This document shows, one piece after another, positions 36,630-48,370 of a stretch of DNA of 64,000 nucleotides (the first letter of the stretch is position 1; each line of letters opens with the position of its first letter). This stretch comes from Cyanoderma ruficeps. Its lineage: Eukaryota; Chordata; Aves; Passeriformes; Timaliidae. A program made the translations under genes and the position numbers. The notes under the pieces are model-generated. The model was not told the origin of the DNA. It saw nothing but the letters and a program-made list of their open reading frames with translations, and made no database searches. The stretch is taken from positions 2,104,442 through 2,168,441 of the forward strand of contig VZDJ01000623.1 of the NCBI GenBank assembly GCA_008694505.1, read 5' to 3'.

Positions 36630-37170
36630 CTAAAAGGGTAGGCAACAAGCCAGGAAAAGGGATTGTTTCTCCATTTGATACCTGTGAGTCCACATCTATA
36701 CCCTGTGTCCAGTTTTAAGCTCCCCAGGACGAGACACTGTACAAGGCCTGCGGGGGGCATTTGGTGGAGGGACTCCAAGATAATTAGGGATGTGGAGCAC
36801 ATGATGCAGGAGTGGCTCAAAGAGCTGCCTTATCCTGGCAAAGAAAGGGAAAGGGAAGTCCTAAAGGTGTTCTGAAGTACTTATTGACAGGTTACAAATA
36901 CAACAGAGCAAGACACTTTGTTTTCACAGAGTACATAGGTCAGGAGGCTACAAGCACAAGGTGTTAGTATGGAAAGGCAAAACTTGATAAAAGGAAAAAA
37001 TTTCACCATGGTGTGGTCAAACACTGTAACAGGAACCCAGAGGGACTGTCCTTGGAGATATTGAAATATCTGCACAGCCCTGAGCAACCTGATCTAGTTG
37101 GCCCTGTTCTGAGGGTGGCTTGACCAGGTGACCTCAAGATGTCCCTTCCAACCAAAATTACCCTGTGAAT
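36630..37170 (+). mobile_element. Older CR1 LINE fragment
   Basis: A diverged CR1 in sense orientation. 'gggattgtttctcc' and 'ccctgtgtccagttttaagc' belong to the end of ORF2. 'ccaagataattagggatgtg' and 'gagcacatgatgcaggag' belong to the junction region. 'ccttggagatattgaaatat', 'gagcaacctgatctagttgg' and 'gatgtcccttccaacc' belong to the 3' end. The worn middle and the 'gatctagttggccctgttct' wording point to an older subfamily than the copy just to its left. The minus-strand 156-codon frame at 37003-37473 is partly antisense to it and is not a gene. Confidence 0.85.
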
Positions 37171-37280
37171 ATGTGCTGACACAGGCTCCCTCTGTTTAAC
37201 AATGCAGTCAGGAAATTTGAATGCTGACAAAAGAGAAGGGGTCAGTTCCTCCTGCTTTAAGAACCATTTGTGTGAAATTA

Positions 37281-37308
37281 AACAAAACAAAACAAACAAA
37301 CAAAAAAA
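37281..37308. repeat. (AAAC)n-like simple repeat
   Basis: AACAAA units ending in an A-run, directly visible. It lies about 110 bp past the CR1 end and is not the CR1 tail. Confidence 0.75.
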
Positions 37309-37950
37309 TCCAAATGAAATACCCTTGTTTTGAGGTTTGCACAACTTGTGAGTCAAAGTGAACAAGTTAGAATTTTTGTCACATCCTGCAGAAGCAAAAA
37401 CCACATGGCTGTGTTTTGCAATGATTGCAGTAGCAATTTGTGGCTCTTGCAGGATATAAGTATTTGTAGCCACCTCTGTTGCACTCTAAATTTGGACATA
37501 GAAAAGGAAGAACTTCTTGGTTCCTACAGGATGAGCCAGTGGTGAAGTATATCTTCAGAATCAACTAAATGCCCACCTTTCTTTTTGCTCTTCAGACTAT
37601 CAAAGCATCTAGGAGCGGAATTAACCTATCTAACCTTTTAAAGCTATAATTAGCATTAATTTCTAGTGCAGTAGTAGTATTCAGAGAGCTCAATCAAATT
37701 CAGTTGCTTGATGAACAAACATGTAAGAGACCCAGACTTTGTTTCACCCTCTCCAACAAGAACAATTAATTTGAATGTTAAGCTGCCTGTGCAACTCCTG
37801 ACAAGACCCACCCAGCTGGACTTTGTAGACAATTGTAGCTGCATTAAGTGTTCATCCATGAGGGGCTTTCAAAGGTGATGGGAGAGGAGGGGGCACTACA
37901 GAAGGGTGCCTCAAATGTTTTAGGTGCTACTAGGATAATACATCTGAGTT

Positions 37951-37978
37951 GGTTTGTTGTTTTGTTTGGTTTTTTTTT
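37951..37978. repeat. GTTT/T-rich tract
   Basis: Low-complexity T with single G, directly visible. Confidence 0.7.
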
Positions 37979-38214
37979 GGCCAGGAAAAGGATTTGTCAA
38001 GGACCAAATTTCTATTAGTATACAAGGGCCTGGAATAAGACTCGGGTTTTGAGTCACGGTCCAGAGCCTGTGCTGGTTTTATACTCTGTCTGCTGTGATC
38101 CTGGAGATAACCCTGTACCTGTAACATGGTGGGCTGTCTCCTAGAATTCTTTTTCTCCAGAAAAGTGGGGTTTTGCACACCTGAATCACTTCTGAAAGAG
38201 ACAGTCTGTCATTC

Positions 38215-38350
38215 TAGATGTTTTTAAAAGCAGCAGACAGCGGCCTCGCTCAACATTTCTGCAATAATGATGACAACCACTGGAATAATATAAACCACTT
38301 ACTAATCAGTTTGCAAAGGCAGGACATCTGCTTTACACAATACAGAAGCA
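38215..38350. promoter_or_regulatory. Candidate conserved non-coding element
   Basis: The block has 'cagcggcctcgctc' (two CpG) followed by 'caataatgatgacaaccact' and 'ttactaatcagtttgcaaag', with no repeat. The mix of retained CpG and TAAT words resembles enhancers, but this is a judgement by eye only. Confidence 0.25.
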
Positions 38351-41300
38351 AATTAAGGAGGTTTTCACAGTATTCTGAAATTGTGCGTTAGACTTTGAAG
38401 AGAGAGAGAAAGAAACTAATGGTAAATAAATTGAACCATAAGTGCTAGTTTTCATCCAGCTGTATGTGGCTCTAAAACAGCTTTCTCAGAAAGGTACCTA
38501 TCATTTATTAATTCAAGATGACTCCAAAAAGCAATTCCTCCATAAATTTCTTTCCAACAACTTTGTAATCTCAGTAAGTTCTTGGCAGAACTTACGCTGG
38601 GAGAAAATGTCCTCAATCACAGTCTTCACTATTGTAATTCCAAGTGGCTCTTGCTGTAGACACTTGGCATTTTTAAGGGTTTTGCATGCAGGTGTACCAT
38701 GTGTTAGGTGCTGACTTTAAACTACTCTGTCCTACCTTGCATTGCAAAAGGAAGAGAGGGAGCCTGGAATTCATGGCATTCCACGTTTAATGGTTTAAAT
38801 GGTTTGTATGGCTTTGTCAAGGTTCCATCATCTTCCTGGAAGCAGCCCCAAAGCCAGTTCTCACTGCCTCTGAGAAGCTCCATACATCATGTCCTGAGCT
38901 AAAACGTTTAATATTTTTCATGCACAGAAGGCTGTCAGCTTGTGTTCTGACATGTAGTATTTGGGCAGGGAGGAAACCAACTCAGCTGCTTTCAGGCATT
39001 TAGTGTGAGAGTCAAGAGTAAGACAAGCGGGCAAAATTTAGATATGGGTGTGATTTAGGAGAGGCATTGCACACCAGCTTGGAAGCAGGTCTATTTAATT
39101 TACTTTCTTGGGCATGTATTTCAATAGACAGCTATGTCTGGCAGAGTTTAGAATGAATCTGAACAGAAATCCCAAGACTGACTTTTATCGCCGTCTGGTC
39201 CATGGCAAGAATGCCAGTTTAACCTGTTTCTTATTTGATCCAAAGACTGGTGGAATTGGGATCTGAGCTTATGTTTCCAGCAGTTAGCCACATCAGTACC
39301 GTTTGGTTAAGCAAACTCATTTAAAACTGGGAGAATATAAGCCAATGCTACACCTGATTGCCTGGAGAACCCAGTCGAGGAATATGCACAGTGCCCTGTG
39401 CACGTTTTAGATGGCACAACATATAACCAAAATCTGATAGTCCAGAGAAAACGAGTCAGTCCTTTTGGGAAATGCAGATGTTAAAGATCTGAACATTTGC
39501 ACCCTTTAACTAGGAGAAAAATGCACTTTAGGTTCATCAATATTTCCTTTTTTTCTTGGAGTGGGGAATGTACTGATGGGCTGAATTTCTGTAGAAATTG
39601 CTGGCTTTGCTAATGTTAAGAGTAACACTTGCTCACCTAAAGGAAAAGGGAAGAACTGAATCCATTTGTGGAATGTGTGTATATTATCCCTTTTACTTTT
39701 TCCTGGATATGCAATTCCTACCCTCATCTCAGAGTTGGAAAGTTTAAGATATAAAGCAAAACATCCCATTACAAAGGATGTTTAAAGCTCTTAAGGAATT
39801 GGTTTTCATTTAAGTCCAAAATAATGATATTTAGATTTTCTTTCTTCTGTTTGTTTTTAAAGGTGTGAAATATTTAGTACACTGTGTTACACTTTTTCCC
39901 CTTCTAGATTAAGTGTTCTGGATACCCATCATCTTTAAACTGAAATGGCACACAAGAGGAATAATGGAGCAAGTCTCCACTATAAGCTTTTTCTAAACCA
40001 AAAATGTTTGTGTGAATGTTTGGGTTTTGAGGAGCTTCTTGATGTTTCTCCCAGCTAATCTTCTAACCAAGGATGACAGCAAAGACTGGCTGTCTTCTGT
40101 AAAACTGTGGTCTCCTCTGATGTCCATGAGTTTCATCTGTCTAGAATTAAAAGATATCAGAACTCTTGGCAGTGCTGCACTGCAGCAAAAATGGGGGTTT
40201 TCCTCTCTTGAAGGTGGAGCAGCTCACCAGAGTGCTCTGGCTCCCCATTCCTTTAGCATTTGCTGACAGTGTGGATTCACTGGCTCTATCCACGCTTCTT
40301 ACTAATATAAAACACCACTGGTCTGCACAATACTGTCTACAACAGGCTTAGAACTTGCTGCCTAACTTAGCCTAATGATTAATTTTATTTCATTTTGTGC
40401 AGCCCTCTCTTTCTACCTAGAAACAGAGATACTGCAACACTGCCAGAGCATCTCTAAGAATCACCACTGCTGTAGACACTTCTAGCACCTGTGTTTTGTG
40501 AACTCTTAGGTGCACATTACATCAATACTTATTTTTGGACTAGAGGCCCACAGGGAGCCCCTGGCATAACATTTTTGCAGTAATTCAGGATTGAACTCCC
40601 TGTGGTTAGGATATACAAAGATATTCTAAGGATGGCAGCGATTTGTGCCTTCTGCACAGTGTTTCTCAAGCCTCAAAATGTCTTTCCCTCAGCAATTTAA
40701 AGGTTGCTGTTGGCTGTGACTGCAGGGGAAAAGACATTACTGTTTCTGTGAAGAAGTTAGTTGTGAACATGAAAAAAGCGTCAGTAATTTCTCTAGGGGG
40801 AGGCGCCAAACCTCATAAAAATATTGACAGAGCTTATGCTTAGCTTTTCTGTACTTTGTTGGTTATAAATTAAATAAAGTTACCCAGATTACATTTTATA
40901 ATAGAAGACAGGTGAGCTGAAAAATTTATAAAGGTGTGAGAGAATTAAGAATGATAATTTTCAGTTAACATTTGAATGATGTGCTTCTATTATAAACCAT
41001 TTAATGCAAGATGCAAATGAATGCATCTGAAAAGGGAACTTCATTTTTGTGGGTTTACTGTAATCGAGCACAGTATGTACTTGAAGAAGCTGTTAGGGAA
41101 ATGAAGGTTTAAGGCTAAATATGACTTTTCTGCTGAAAAGCTCAAAAATGTTTTAATCGGGTAGAGAAAACAGGTCCTTAAACAAAAATAGGAACCTCAG
41201 GGTACTCCTTGGGGGGCATGTGAGACCACAAGATCTTGAGTAATCAGGGTGTCCTCAGGCAATGAGAAGAGCCCCACAAAGCTGGTTTTGTGCTGTTGAT

Positions 41301-42589
41301 GTTCACTGTAGAAAGTCCCGGTTCATTCCAGATCTGACATGCTCCGCACTCTCAGAGCAGCAAATTTTCTCCTCATCACAAAGTTTTGATGAGAAGGTGC
41401 CTTAAAAGCCATTGGCACTCATGGGAGAAGGCAAGAGACACCACTGCCTTTCATGTAGCACCAAAAGCCAATGCCAACCCCTCAGGTCAGCTTTTCCAGG
41501 GCAGGGCGTGCCCAATGTCTTGTTTGCTGGAATAAATTAGCTCTGTCTGAGGGACAAAAATGGCAGAGATGCAGAGATGGAAAAGCCCAACCCCAAAGCC
41601 CCACAACCGCTGGAATCAGGAGGAGCAGCAGGGTCAGGGACATCTGGCAGAGCAGCAGGCAGGAGCAATGGGTGATAGGAAGTTCATTAATTACCATAAC
41701 AAGTGGTGTTCAAAGACAGAAACAGTAGAGTATCTCCTCCCGGGCGAAGCTGGAAGATTAAATATTGCCTCATGATGAGTAAGTGAGGTCGTGGGAAGGC
41801 CTCCACTGGCAGATCCAGTTACAGTGCTTCAAACATAAACATTTGTGGGGATACCTTTAAATGCTGATGCTTTCCTCCTCTCTGGGAAAACACTGAAAAT
41901 AGCATTTCCTAGCCCAGAGCCACTGAGCAGGAGTAAGCAGTTGCAATCTGTTGACATTGTATGTTAAAAGCCACAATCTGTGTCTGACAAGCAAGCAGAG
42001 GTTTTAAAGTTGGAGTTGAACTAGCTGAGGTAAATAGGCAGGAATGGGTGCTTTGGTCTTTCATTTGTATTCAGTTTTAATAACATTTAATTGATTTTTG
42101 AAGTATTTTTGGAGCTTTCAAATGATTCTTAATGGTCTTTCAGAGCTTTAGATATAGAGCATCACATTTCCAGTTAAAGATTCATTATTTAATTAATGCA
42201 GCTCAGTCAAGTCCTGATAAATACGAGCACCATCAGAGCTATTTTTGTTTCCTGATTCATTTCTCCAGGAGGACTGAGGAAACATGGCCTTGAACCATGT
42301 TTCTAATGGTGAACTAATTTCCTGCTGAATAGAAACAAGGAAGAGAATTATCTGCATATATTCTACCAAGGATTCTACCACATAATACAGAGATTAATAA
42401 TATCATTACATTTCTCCCCTTTCCAAACACCTTACTTGACTTTACTAAGCCACACACTCTGAAGTAGAAAGCCAAACACTGAACAGAAATAGTAGCTAGC
42501 ATATAAAAAGAAGATTAAGGAAAGAAAAATAACATTCTTAGCTATTTTTCGGCTGTACTGTTTTTATAGCTGAAAATCATCCTCTGTTC

Positions 42590-42910
42590 CTAAACAATTT
42601 ATGTGCTGTTTGGCTATTAGCATTGCTGCCGTTTAAAGCTTTCTCCTTTTTCTTCCCTCTCCTCTCACCCCCAGTATTTCATTTTTATACCTGTCATGAA
42701 ATTGTTGGGGTCGGAAGTCAGCACAGAGTGCATCATTTGTATATTGTGTCTCTTTTCCTCATGTGCCTCTGCTGCCAGAGAAATTGAACTTTCATCCATT
42801 AAAAATCCATTTATTGTGTCTTGACTTCACTGAACTAAAGAACAGGACATTTCATCAAACAGTGCAGTTTAAAATCAAATTAAATTGTACTAGTACCCAG
42901 AAAATGTGAT
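42590..42910. promoter_or_regulatory. Candidate conserved non-coding element
   Basis: A repeat-free stretch with 'ggctattagcattgctgccg', a pyrimidine tract with 'ctctcacccccag', then 'catttattgtgtcttgact'. TTTATTG is the preferred word of posterior HOX and CDX homeodomains. The pyrimidine-CAG at about 42660-42673 could mimic a splice acceptor, but no coding frame follows. Conservation is inferred, not shown. Confidence 0.25.
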
Positions 42911-45612
42911 ATGATAAAGACCCCAGCCATTTAAAAAATCTTGTTAAAGACCTTACTTATTTTGCTTACTGGTACTTCCACATGTCCTTTGAAGTTCAAA
43001 CTGGTCAGTGATGCAAGGACTTGCCATGGGACACCTAAAAAGACCCTTTTTGTCTTTTTCTTTCCCTTTCCTTCTTTCCAAAAAAAGGAAGGACGAGCAC
43101 TTCTTACAGATTTGTGTTCCCTCAGGTTTGACACCTGCAAGCTGAGTCTGGGTGTCAGTGGTCCCCAGCTGTGATGTCCCTGTGCTTTCGGGTGATGCTG
43201 AATGTTGGACGTCACTGGGATCAGAGTTGCCATCTATAGTGACGACTTGTGCTGGAGCTCCCTGTGTTTGAGTGACCCAGCAGCAAACCCATGAAAATCA
43301 GGGGAGACAATACTTGCCCAGCAAACCTGCCCAATGGCCTTTCAGCTTGGTTAAACACATTCCCCCAAAAATGGGGGCTGCATCATATGTTCCTCTGTAA
43401 CAACCTGGTACCTTTATTGCCATATGTACCCACAGCTTGTAGGGGAGAGCCTCCCTAAATATGGTTCTTATCCCAACTACAGTTTCCACAATTCTGATGT
43501 GCCACGGGAGTCAGAGAAGCTGGAGTGTCACAGATGGATTACAGAATTAAATTGTGCAACTTGCAGGGCTACATATGTGCAGAGTTTCTGGGAGTCCAGG
43601 AATGGAACCAGGGGCTGAGAAAACACCCGTCTTCCAGACCCCGGTGCATGGGCAACAGCTGGAATTTGCACGGCTCCTTATTCAATTAATATTCAGAAGC
43701 CACTATTGCATTTTCCCAAGAGCAAAGAGACAGTAAAAGCAAGCTGCTACGTCTGGCTCCACTGTTTGTCCTCCCCCTTACGCAGTGTTGGGTTGTTTGG
43801 TTGGTTTGTTGGTAATGTTTTGTTTCTATTTTAACCTCTTATAAATATGTGTTACATTTGGCAAAGAGGCAACTGGGGACTGAGAAGAGAGCAGCAAAAC
43901 GGTGTTTCAGAAGCCAAGAGAGAAGCATGTTCGAAGTGAATTGCACCAGATTTTTGTTCAGATGGGAGACGCTTGATTTGGTTTTTGCTTGACTTGCTTC
44001 CATGCGTAGTGAACTGCTGAGATGCTTGTTTGTAGTTAAGATCTTTCTAAGGTATGGTTTGGATTTACAGTCTAACCAACAACGAGAGGAAGGCTTACTA
44101 CTGTGATAAATATTTATTGAGATCTAATGCTAAAATATAAGCAACAGATTAAATACGAATAAGTCATCACTGCCTTTCATTTTTGAAAAATGAGGTGTAT
44201 CTTTTCACTTTTGGTCTGCATTGTGTATTCTGAGTAGAAGCAGATTACAGAATGATATTTAGAAAATACAATTTATAAACCCTTCTTTTGTTTACACATA
44301 TGTAAGAGGTGTCCATTCTGTTTGTGTGCAGAAGGAATACAGCCAGTATGATGGTTTTTCTGGCTCCCAAGCTGCTCAAATAGAAGATCAGGCCAGGGAA
44401 TGTGTTCCCCTATGGTGCTTTCTGGGCTGAGATGTGGTCTGGCCCTTGAATTGCATGTAGCACACAGGCTTCAGAAGAGCTGATTCTCTGGCAATGTATT
44501 TTTTTCCTGCTCAAGGCCAGCCCTGGAGAAAGAGAGTGAAAGAGAGTTACTAAATTTCATAGCATGTTACTTACTGTCTTCAATGGATGATTTCAGCCTA
44601 GAAATCATTTACCATTTCTTGCAAAGTATGGAGAAGTGGCTGAAAGCTAGAAGGAGGTTGTGGAAGTTGTTTTTAGTTTGCAATCAAAATTAGAAGCTCG
44701 GGGGAATCTTGTTTGCTTCTTTTTCTGACCCACCGACGTGAGGGCAGTGGCAGTGGGAAGCACTACAGTATTTTTCATATGCTTTGTTTGTAATGAGTCA
44801 CATCGTTAAAGCTTTTAATCATTCACTCCAACATAGGCTGAGGAGATGCAGATCAGCGGTCTTGGCTTTAGTGTTTGGCTTTTTGATTTCAGGATATCCA
44901 TGCGCACCAGTTGCATCATTTTAATGGCAAACCAGTTTTTTTTCTGGTACCTCATCATGGTTTAAATAATTGATTTTGGTTTCTATTTGTACCCTTTTTT
45001 CTCTTTTGACAAATTACGATCATAGTGTTCAGCTTTATCATTGTCTTATAAATGATATAACAACTGCTTGTGCATACCCATAAGTTTTTATTGTTGTGTG
45101 TGAATGTTAATAACAACATTGCAGAATGGCACAGAGAAGGTTTAGCAGAATAATGTTTGCATTTCCTCCAGTAAAATATCGTACCATAGTACAATTCCTG
45201 GATGATAAAGCCATAGATTCTCTTATCTATCTGTGTCATGGTAATGAATCATTGTACAGAGCTTCTAAATAGAAGGTGTATGTTACATCCGTGATATGGA
45301 CAGATAGAATCATAACTCTTCTAGGTATTGGAGAGAAAATTAGTGCCATCCCCAGAAACTCCAGCTCTTGCTTCCCATGATTGAATGGGTGTCATGGGCT
45401 TCCTGATCATCTATTGCAGTGTGTGTGTACAGAGCAAGCAGCAAGCACAGAGCTGAAATGCAGAGTTGGAAGTTTGAAGCATTTTTTGAGGTTGGAGGGA
45501 TCAATGTCTGTACCATCTTGTCTGTGTAGGAGAGTCAGGCTTCACTTACGTGTAATGGCACCACTAGGGAATAAATAATATTGCAAAGAAAAAATTATAT
45601 CAAGTCTGATTT

Positions 45613-45628
45613 AAAAAAAAAAAAAAAA
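45613..45628. repeat. Poly-A run (16 A)
   Basis: Uninterrupted A-run. I see no retroposed body upstream that would make it a tail. Confidence 0.85.
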
Positions 45629-45730
45629 CCTGTTTCCTCCAAGGAAAGACACTTTTTTCCTCAATAATTTCCTCCTTCTCCAGGAATTTTTCTGCAAGAG
45701 GCTGATATCTAGACTGTTGAGTAATGTAAG

Positions 45731-45846
45731 TTAGGAACTCTGGGGTCATCTGCTTCAAACCCTAGATCAAAGCAGATCCAATGAGATCAGGATGCTCAGG
45801 GACTTGTCATGCTATCACGCACAAAAATTCCAGGAGCGAAACACCA
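45731..45846 (-). mobile_element. Worn CR1 LINE fragment, antisense
   Basis: 'ggaactctggggtcatctgc', 'caaaccctagatcaaagcag', 'gatgctcagggacttgtcat' and 'aattccaggagcg' follow, in order and spacing, the reverse complement of an old CR1 3' end ('ggaactctggaggtcatct...ccaacccctgctcaa...ggttgctcagggccttgtcca...atctccaaggatgg'). The expected tail flank is missing and the body is highly diverged. Confidence 0.65.
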
Positions 45847-48260
45847 GATTAATTCTTTTAATTCCCTCTTGTTAGTAATATGTTGTTGTCATACTTTGCT
45901 TCTTTGTTTTAGTTTGAGAGGGTATTAATGTGTGTCTGAATGGGATTAAACATGTATAAATCTTGCAGTGACTGATAATTTAGGAAATCATTGTTTTCTT
46001 CAGCTAAAAGGCTTTACTCCTGAAAAATGCTCCTAGTATTTTTTGAAAACTTAGTAAGAATCTTAGAGTTAAAATTAGGTAACAAAAGATATTTTGCTAA
46101 AAAATCTATCAAGCATTAATTACAATCACTCTTTAGAAGAACACAAAAACCTCAATGAGACAGCTACCAGGAATAAAAGAGTCAGTTCAGGCACCGGCAC
46201 CTTATGTGTTTAAAATTCCTGCTTATTTTGTCTTGGGATGGCAGGAATGTGGGACAAATGAAACGCCTTGAGTCTGAACCAAACCTGACGTAGGACAGGG
46301 GCAAGATGGCAACACAGGACAAGGCATGGGAAACCATGGCACAGCTCCTGCCCTTTTCCTTCTCCATTCCCTAGAAAGCCAGAACTGTGACAAAACAACC
46401 CAAACCAGCAAAGCCATGGGAAGCTGCACCCTGCCTTTCACCTTTTATCTTCCCTGGCCCACTGCAGGTAGTGGAGAGTTCAGTATTTGTGTGGTTCTTC
46501 TCTCCTAGGAAATCTCAGCAGTCAGGAAAACAATCTTAGCTCTTTTAACACTAATGAAAGTTGAAGGCAGTAAACAAAATCATGGAGTAAATCATCCAGT
46601 GCTGACATGTCTTTTGGAAGCAAAGAGCCTTTTATTTGAAGATGTGAAATAACATTTCCGTCATGTTTTTGCTCGTCTGATAATTAGAAATGATTTAGGA
46701 CAGCAGTGATGGTGCCTCTAATGGGCACCTTGTGGGTGTTAATAAAAGGAAGAATACATTAAATGTAGTGATTTGTGATTGGGCTGATGGGGTTAATATT
46801 TTCTTAGAATATAACTAGCCATTTTTCTTCCAAGCAGCAATGTAATGTAATTATAAGTACCTTAGTAGATGGACTCAATTGCTCCTATCATGAAAATTAA
46901 TTTCAGGAATATGCTGAGGCTTTCTTTCGTTCCTTCTTTATTTCCAACACTGTGCAGGGGGTAGCAGACACATACAAATGAAATTATGTTTGAGCAGACC
47001 TCACAGAGGCCTGGCCGATTCTTGTGAACAACCGAAATTGAAATCTGTGGGAAAGGAGAGCATTTCTTTTTACATTCCTTGGCATATTTTGCACCTGTAA
47101 AACTCCCAGTTTTCTCACATGCTCTTTCAAAGCACTTGACAAAGCTAGACAGAAATCTTTAGATTATGAGGGAAAAATGAAATATGCTGAGTTTTCCCAA
47201 AATGTTTTCTCGGAAGTAACTGAGCTATGATTGCAGCTTTTCCAATAAGTTTAGCCAAGCTTTATAATCAAGCTTCTTCAGCACATGTAAATGTTCTTGC
47301 TGTAGTATTTCTAAGCACTGGAATACATAAATAATTTTAATGATAATCTCAATAATAGTCTTTTATGTTTTCCACTTTATTGCATGGCAAAATACAAAGA
47401 ATATAACTGGAATTTTTACTCTTGGGGTATAAATCACTAAATTTTTTTGCTCAGTGAAAGTCTAGAACACAGAGCAGTTGCAAAGGTTTGTAAAGAAAAG
47501 AAGGACAAAATCTACACTTGGTTACATTTTGAGCTTTCACAAGTTCAGCCTTGAAGAACTTAATGAAATTAAATCAAATAGGACTCTCAGACATTGCTGT
47601 GAAAACATACACAAATATAGAGATATCAGCAACATGAAAGTGTTGGATTGCTGCTGTGTGGTTTGAAACTTTAATTACCAATACTCATTAGCAGATATAC
47701 ATCTGACCCATTCGGGTTTAAAGCAGCTAAAAATAAATCTTAAACCCATGGAGGAAGAGGAATGTGCAACAGAACAGAGTAGGGTGTCTTGGTGTGTTTG
47801 AAGGCAGTTTGTTACATGCTTTTAACCCAGAGCAGACACCCAGGCTTGAGAGTTTTAGGTGTGAAAGTGGGTCTCAATTTGAGCTGATGGTGTAAATCCG
47901 TATTTGGGCAGAATTTCAGTGGCAGGTTTTGTAACAGTTTTACAAACCGTGTATTCTTCAGAGAATTTGCTGTTTGTGCTTCCTAACTATTAACATTTCC
48001 TGTTACTCTTATTGTGGGCTATAAAGTGTTAATGAAAGGAAAAGAAAGTCTGAAGATTCCTTTCCAGAGAGTCATTTGCATGGTGAGGGAGGGAGAAACA
48101 CAAATATACTTGCAAGTCGAGGCAGAACTATGCTGGAGTTCATCATTCCCTTTCCTTTGGTTTTCTGGAGTGGTACTTAATGGTGTTTGAACATGACTGT
48201 ATAGTGCCATTAATGTAACAATTTTCATTTGTACAGTGCAACACCAGAAAGATAATCTCT

Positions 48261-48370
48261 GTGTTAAGTACTTTTCCTTTATAATCCCCGGAGAGTCAGA
48301 ACTCTAAAAGCAAATATTGTATTTACCATAGACTGTAAAAGGGGAAGAAATGAGGCTAAAATGCAAAGCA
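48261..48370 (+). repeat. Possible ancient L2/MIR-type fragment
   Basis: 'gtgttaagtacttttccttt' then 'ataatcc', and further on 'gtatttaccatagactgtaa' and 'gggaagaaatgaggctaaa', parallel the old-element order 'gtgctaagcactttaca...taatcc...ttatccccattttacagatgaggaaactgaggc'. By eye only. Confidence 0.45.

Larger units (their letters stand above)
37171..42589. other. About 5.4 kb of mostly unique non-coding DNA
   Basis: It contains an (AAAC)n-like tract (37281-37308), a GTTT/T-rich tract (37951-37978) and a candidate conserved block (38215-38350). A weak resemblance to the end of L2-type elements near 39250-39300 is too poor to call. The GC-richer patch at 41470-41730 is open on both strands and has no recognisable product. 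Confidence 0.6.

Noticed and set aside
37003..37473. Longest open frame (156 codons, minus strand)
   Set aside because: Its last third is antisense to the old CR1 copy and its middle crosses an AAAC repeat ('FFCLFVLFCL'). No domain is seen, and the length is within chance for 64 kb.
45613..45628. Poly-A run as a retrocopy tail
   Set aside because: The sequence upstream contains no recognisable processed gene.
46182..46508. Four overlapping frames on both strands
   Set aside because: Compositional openness, with no consistent codon signal.
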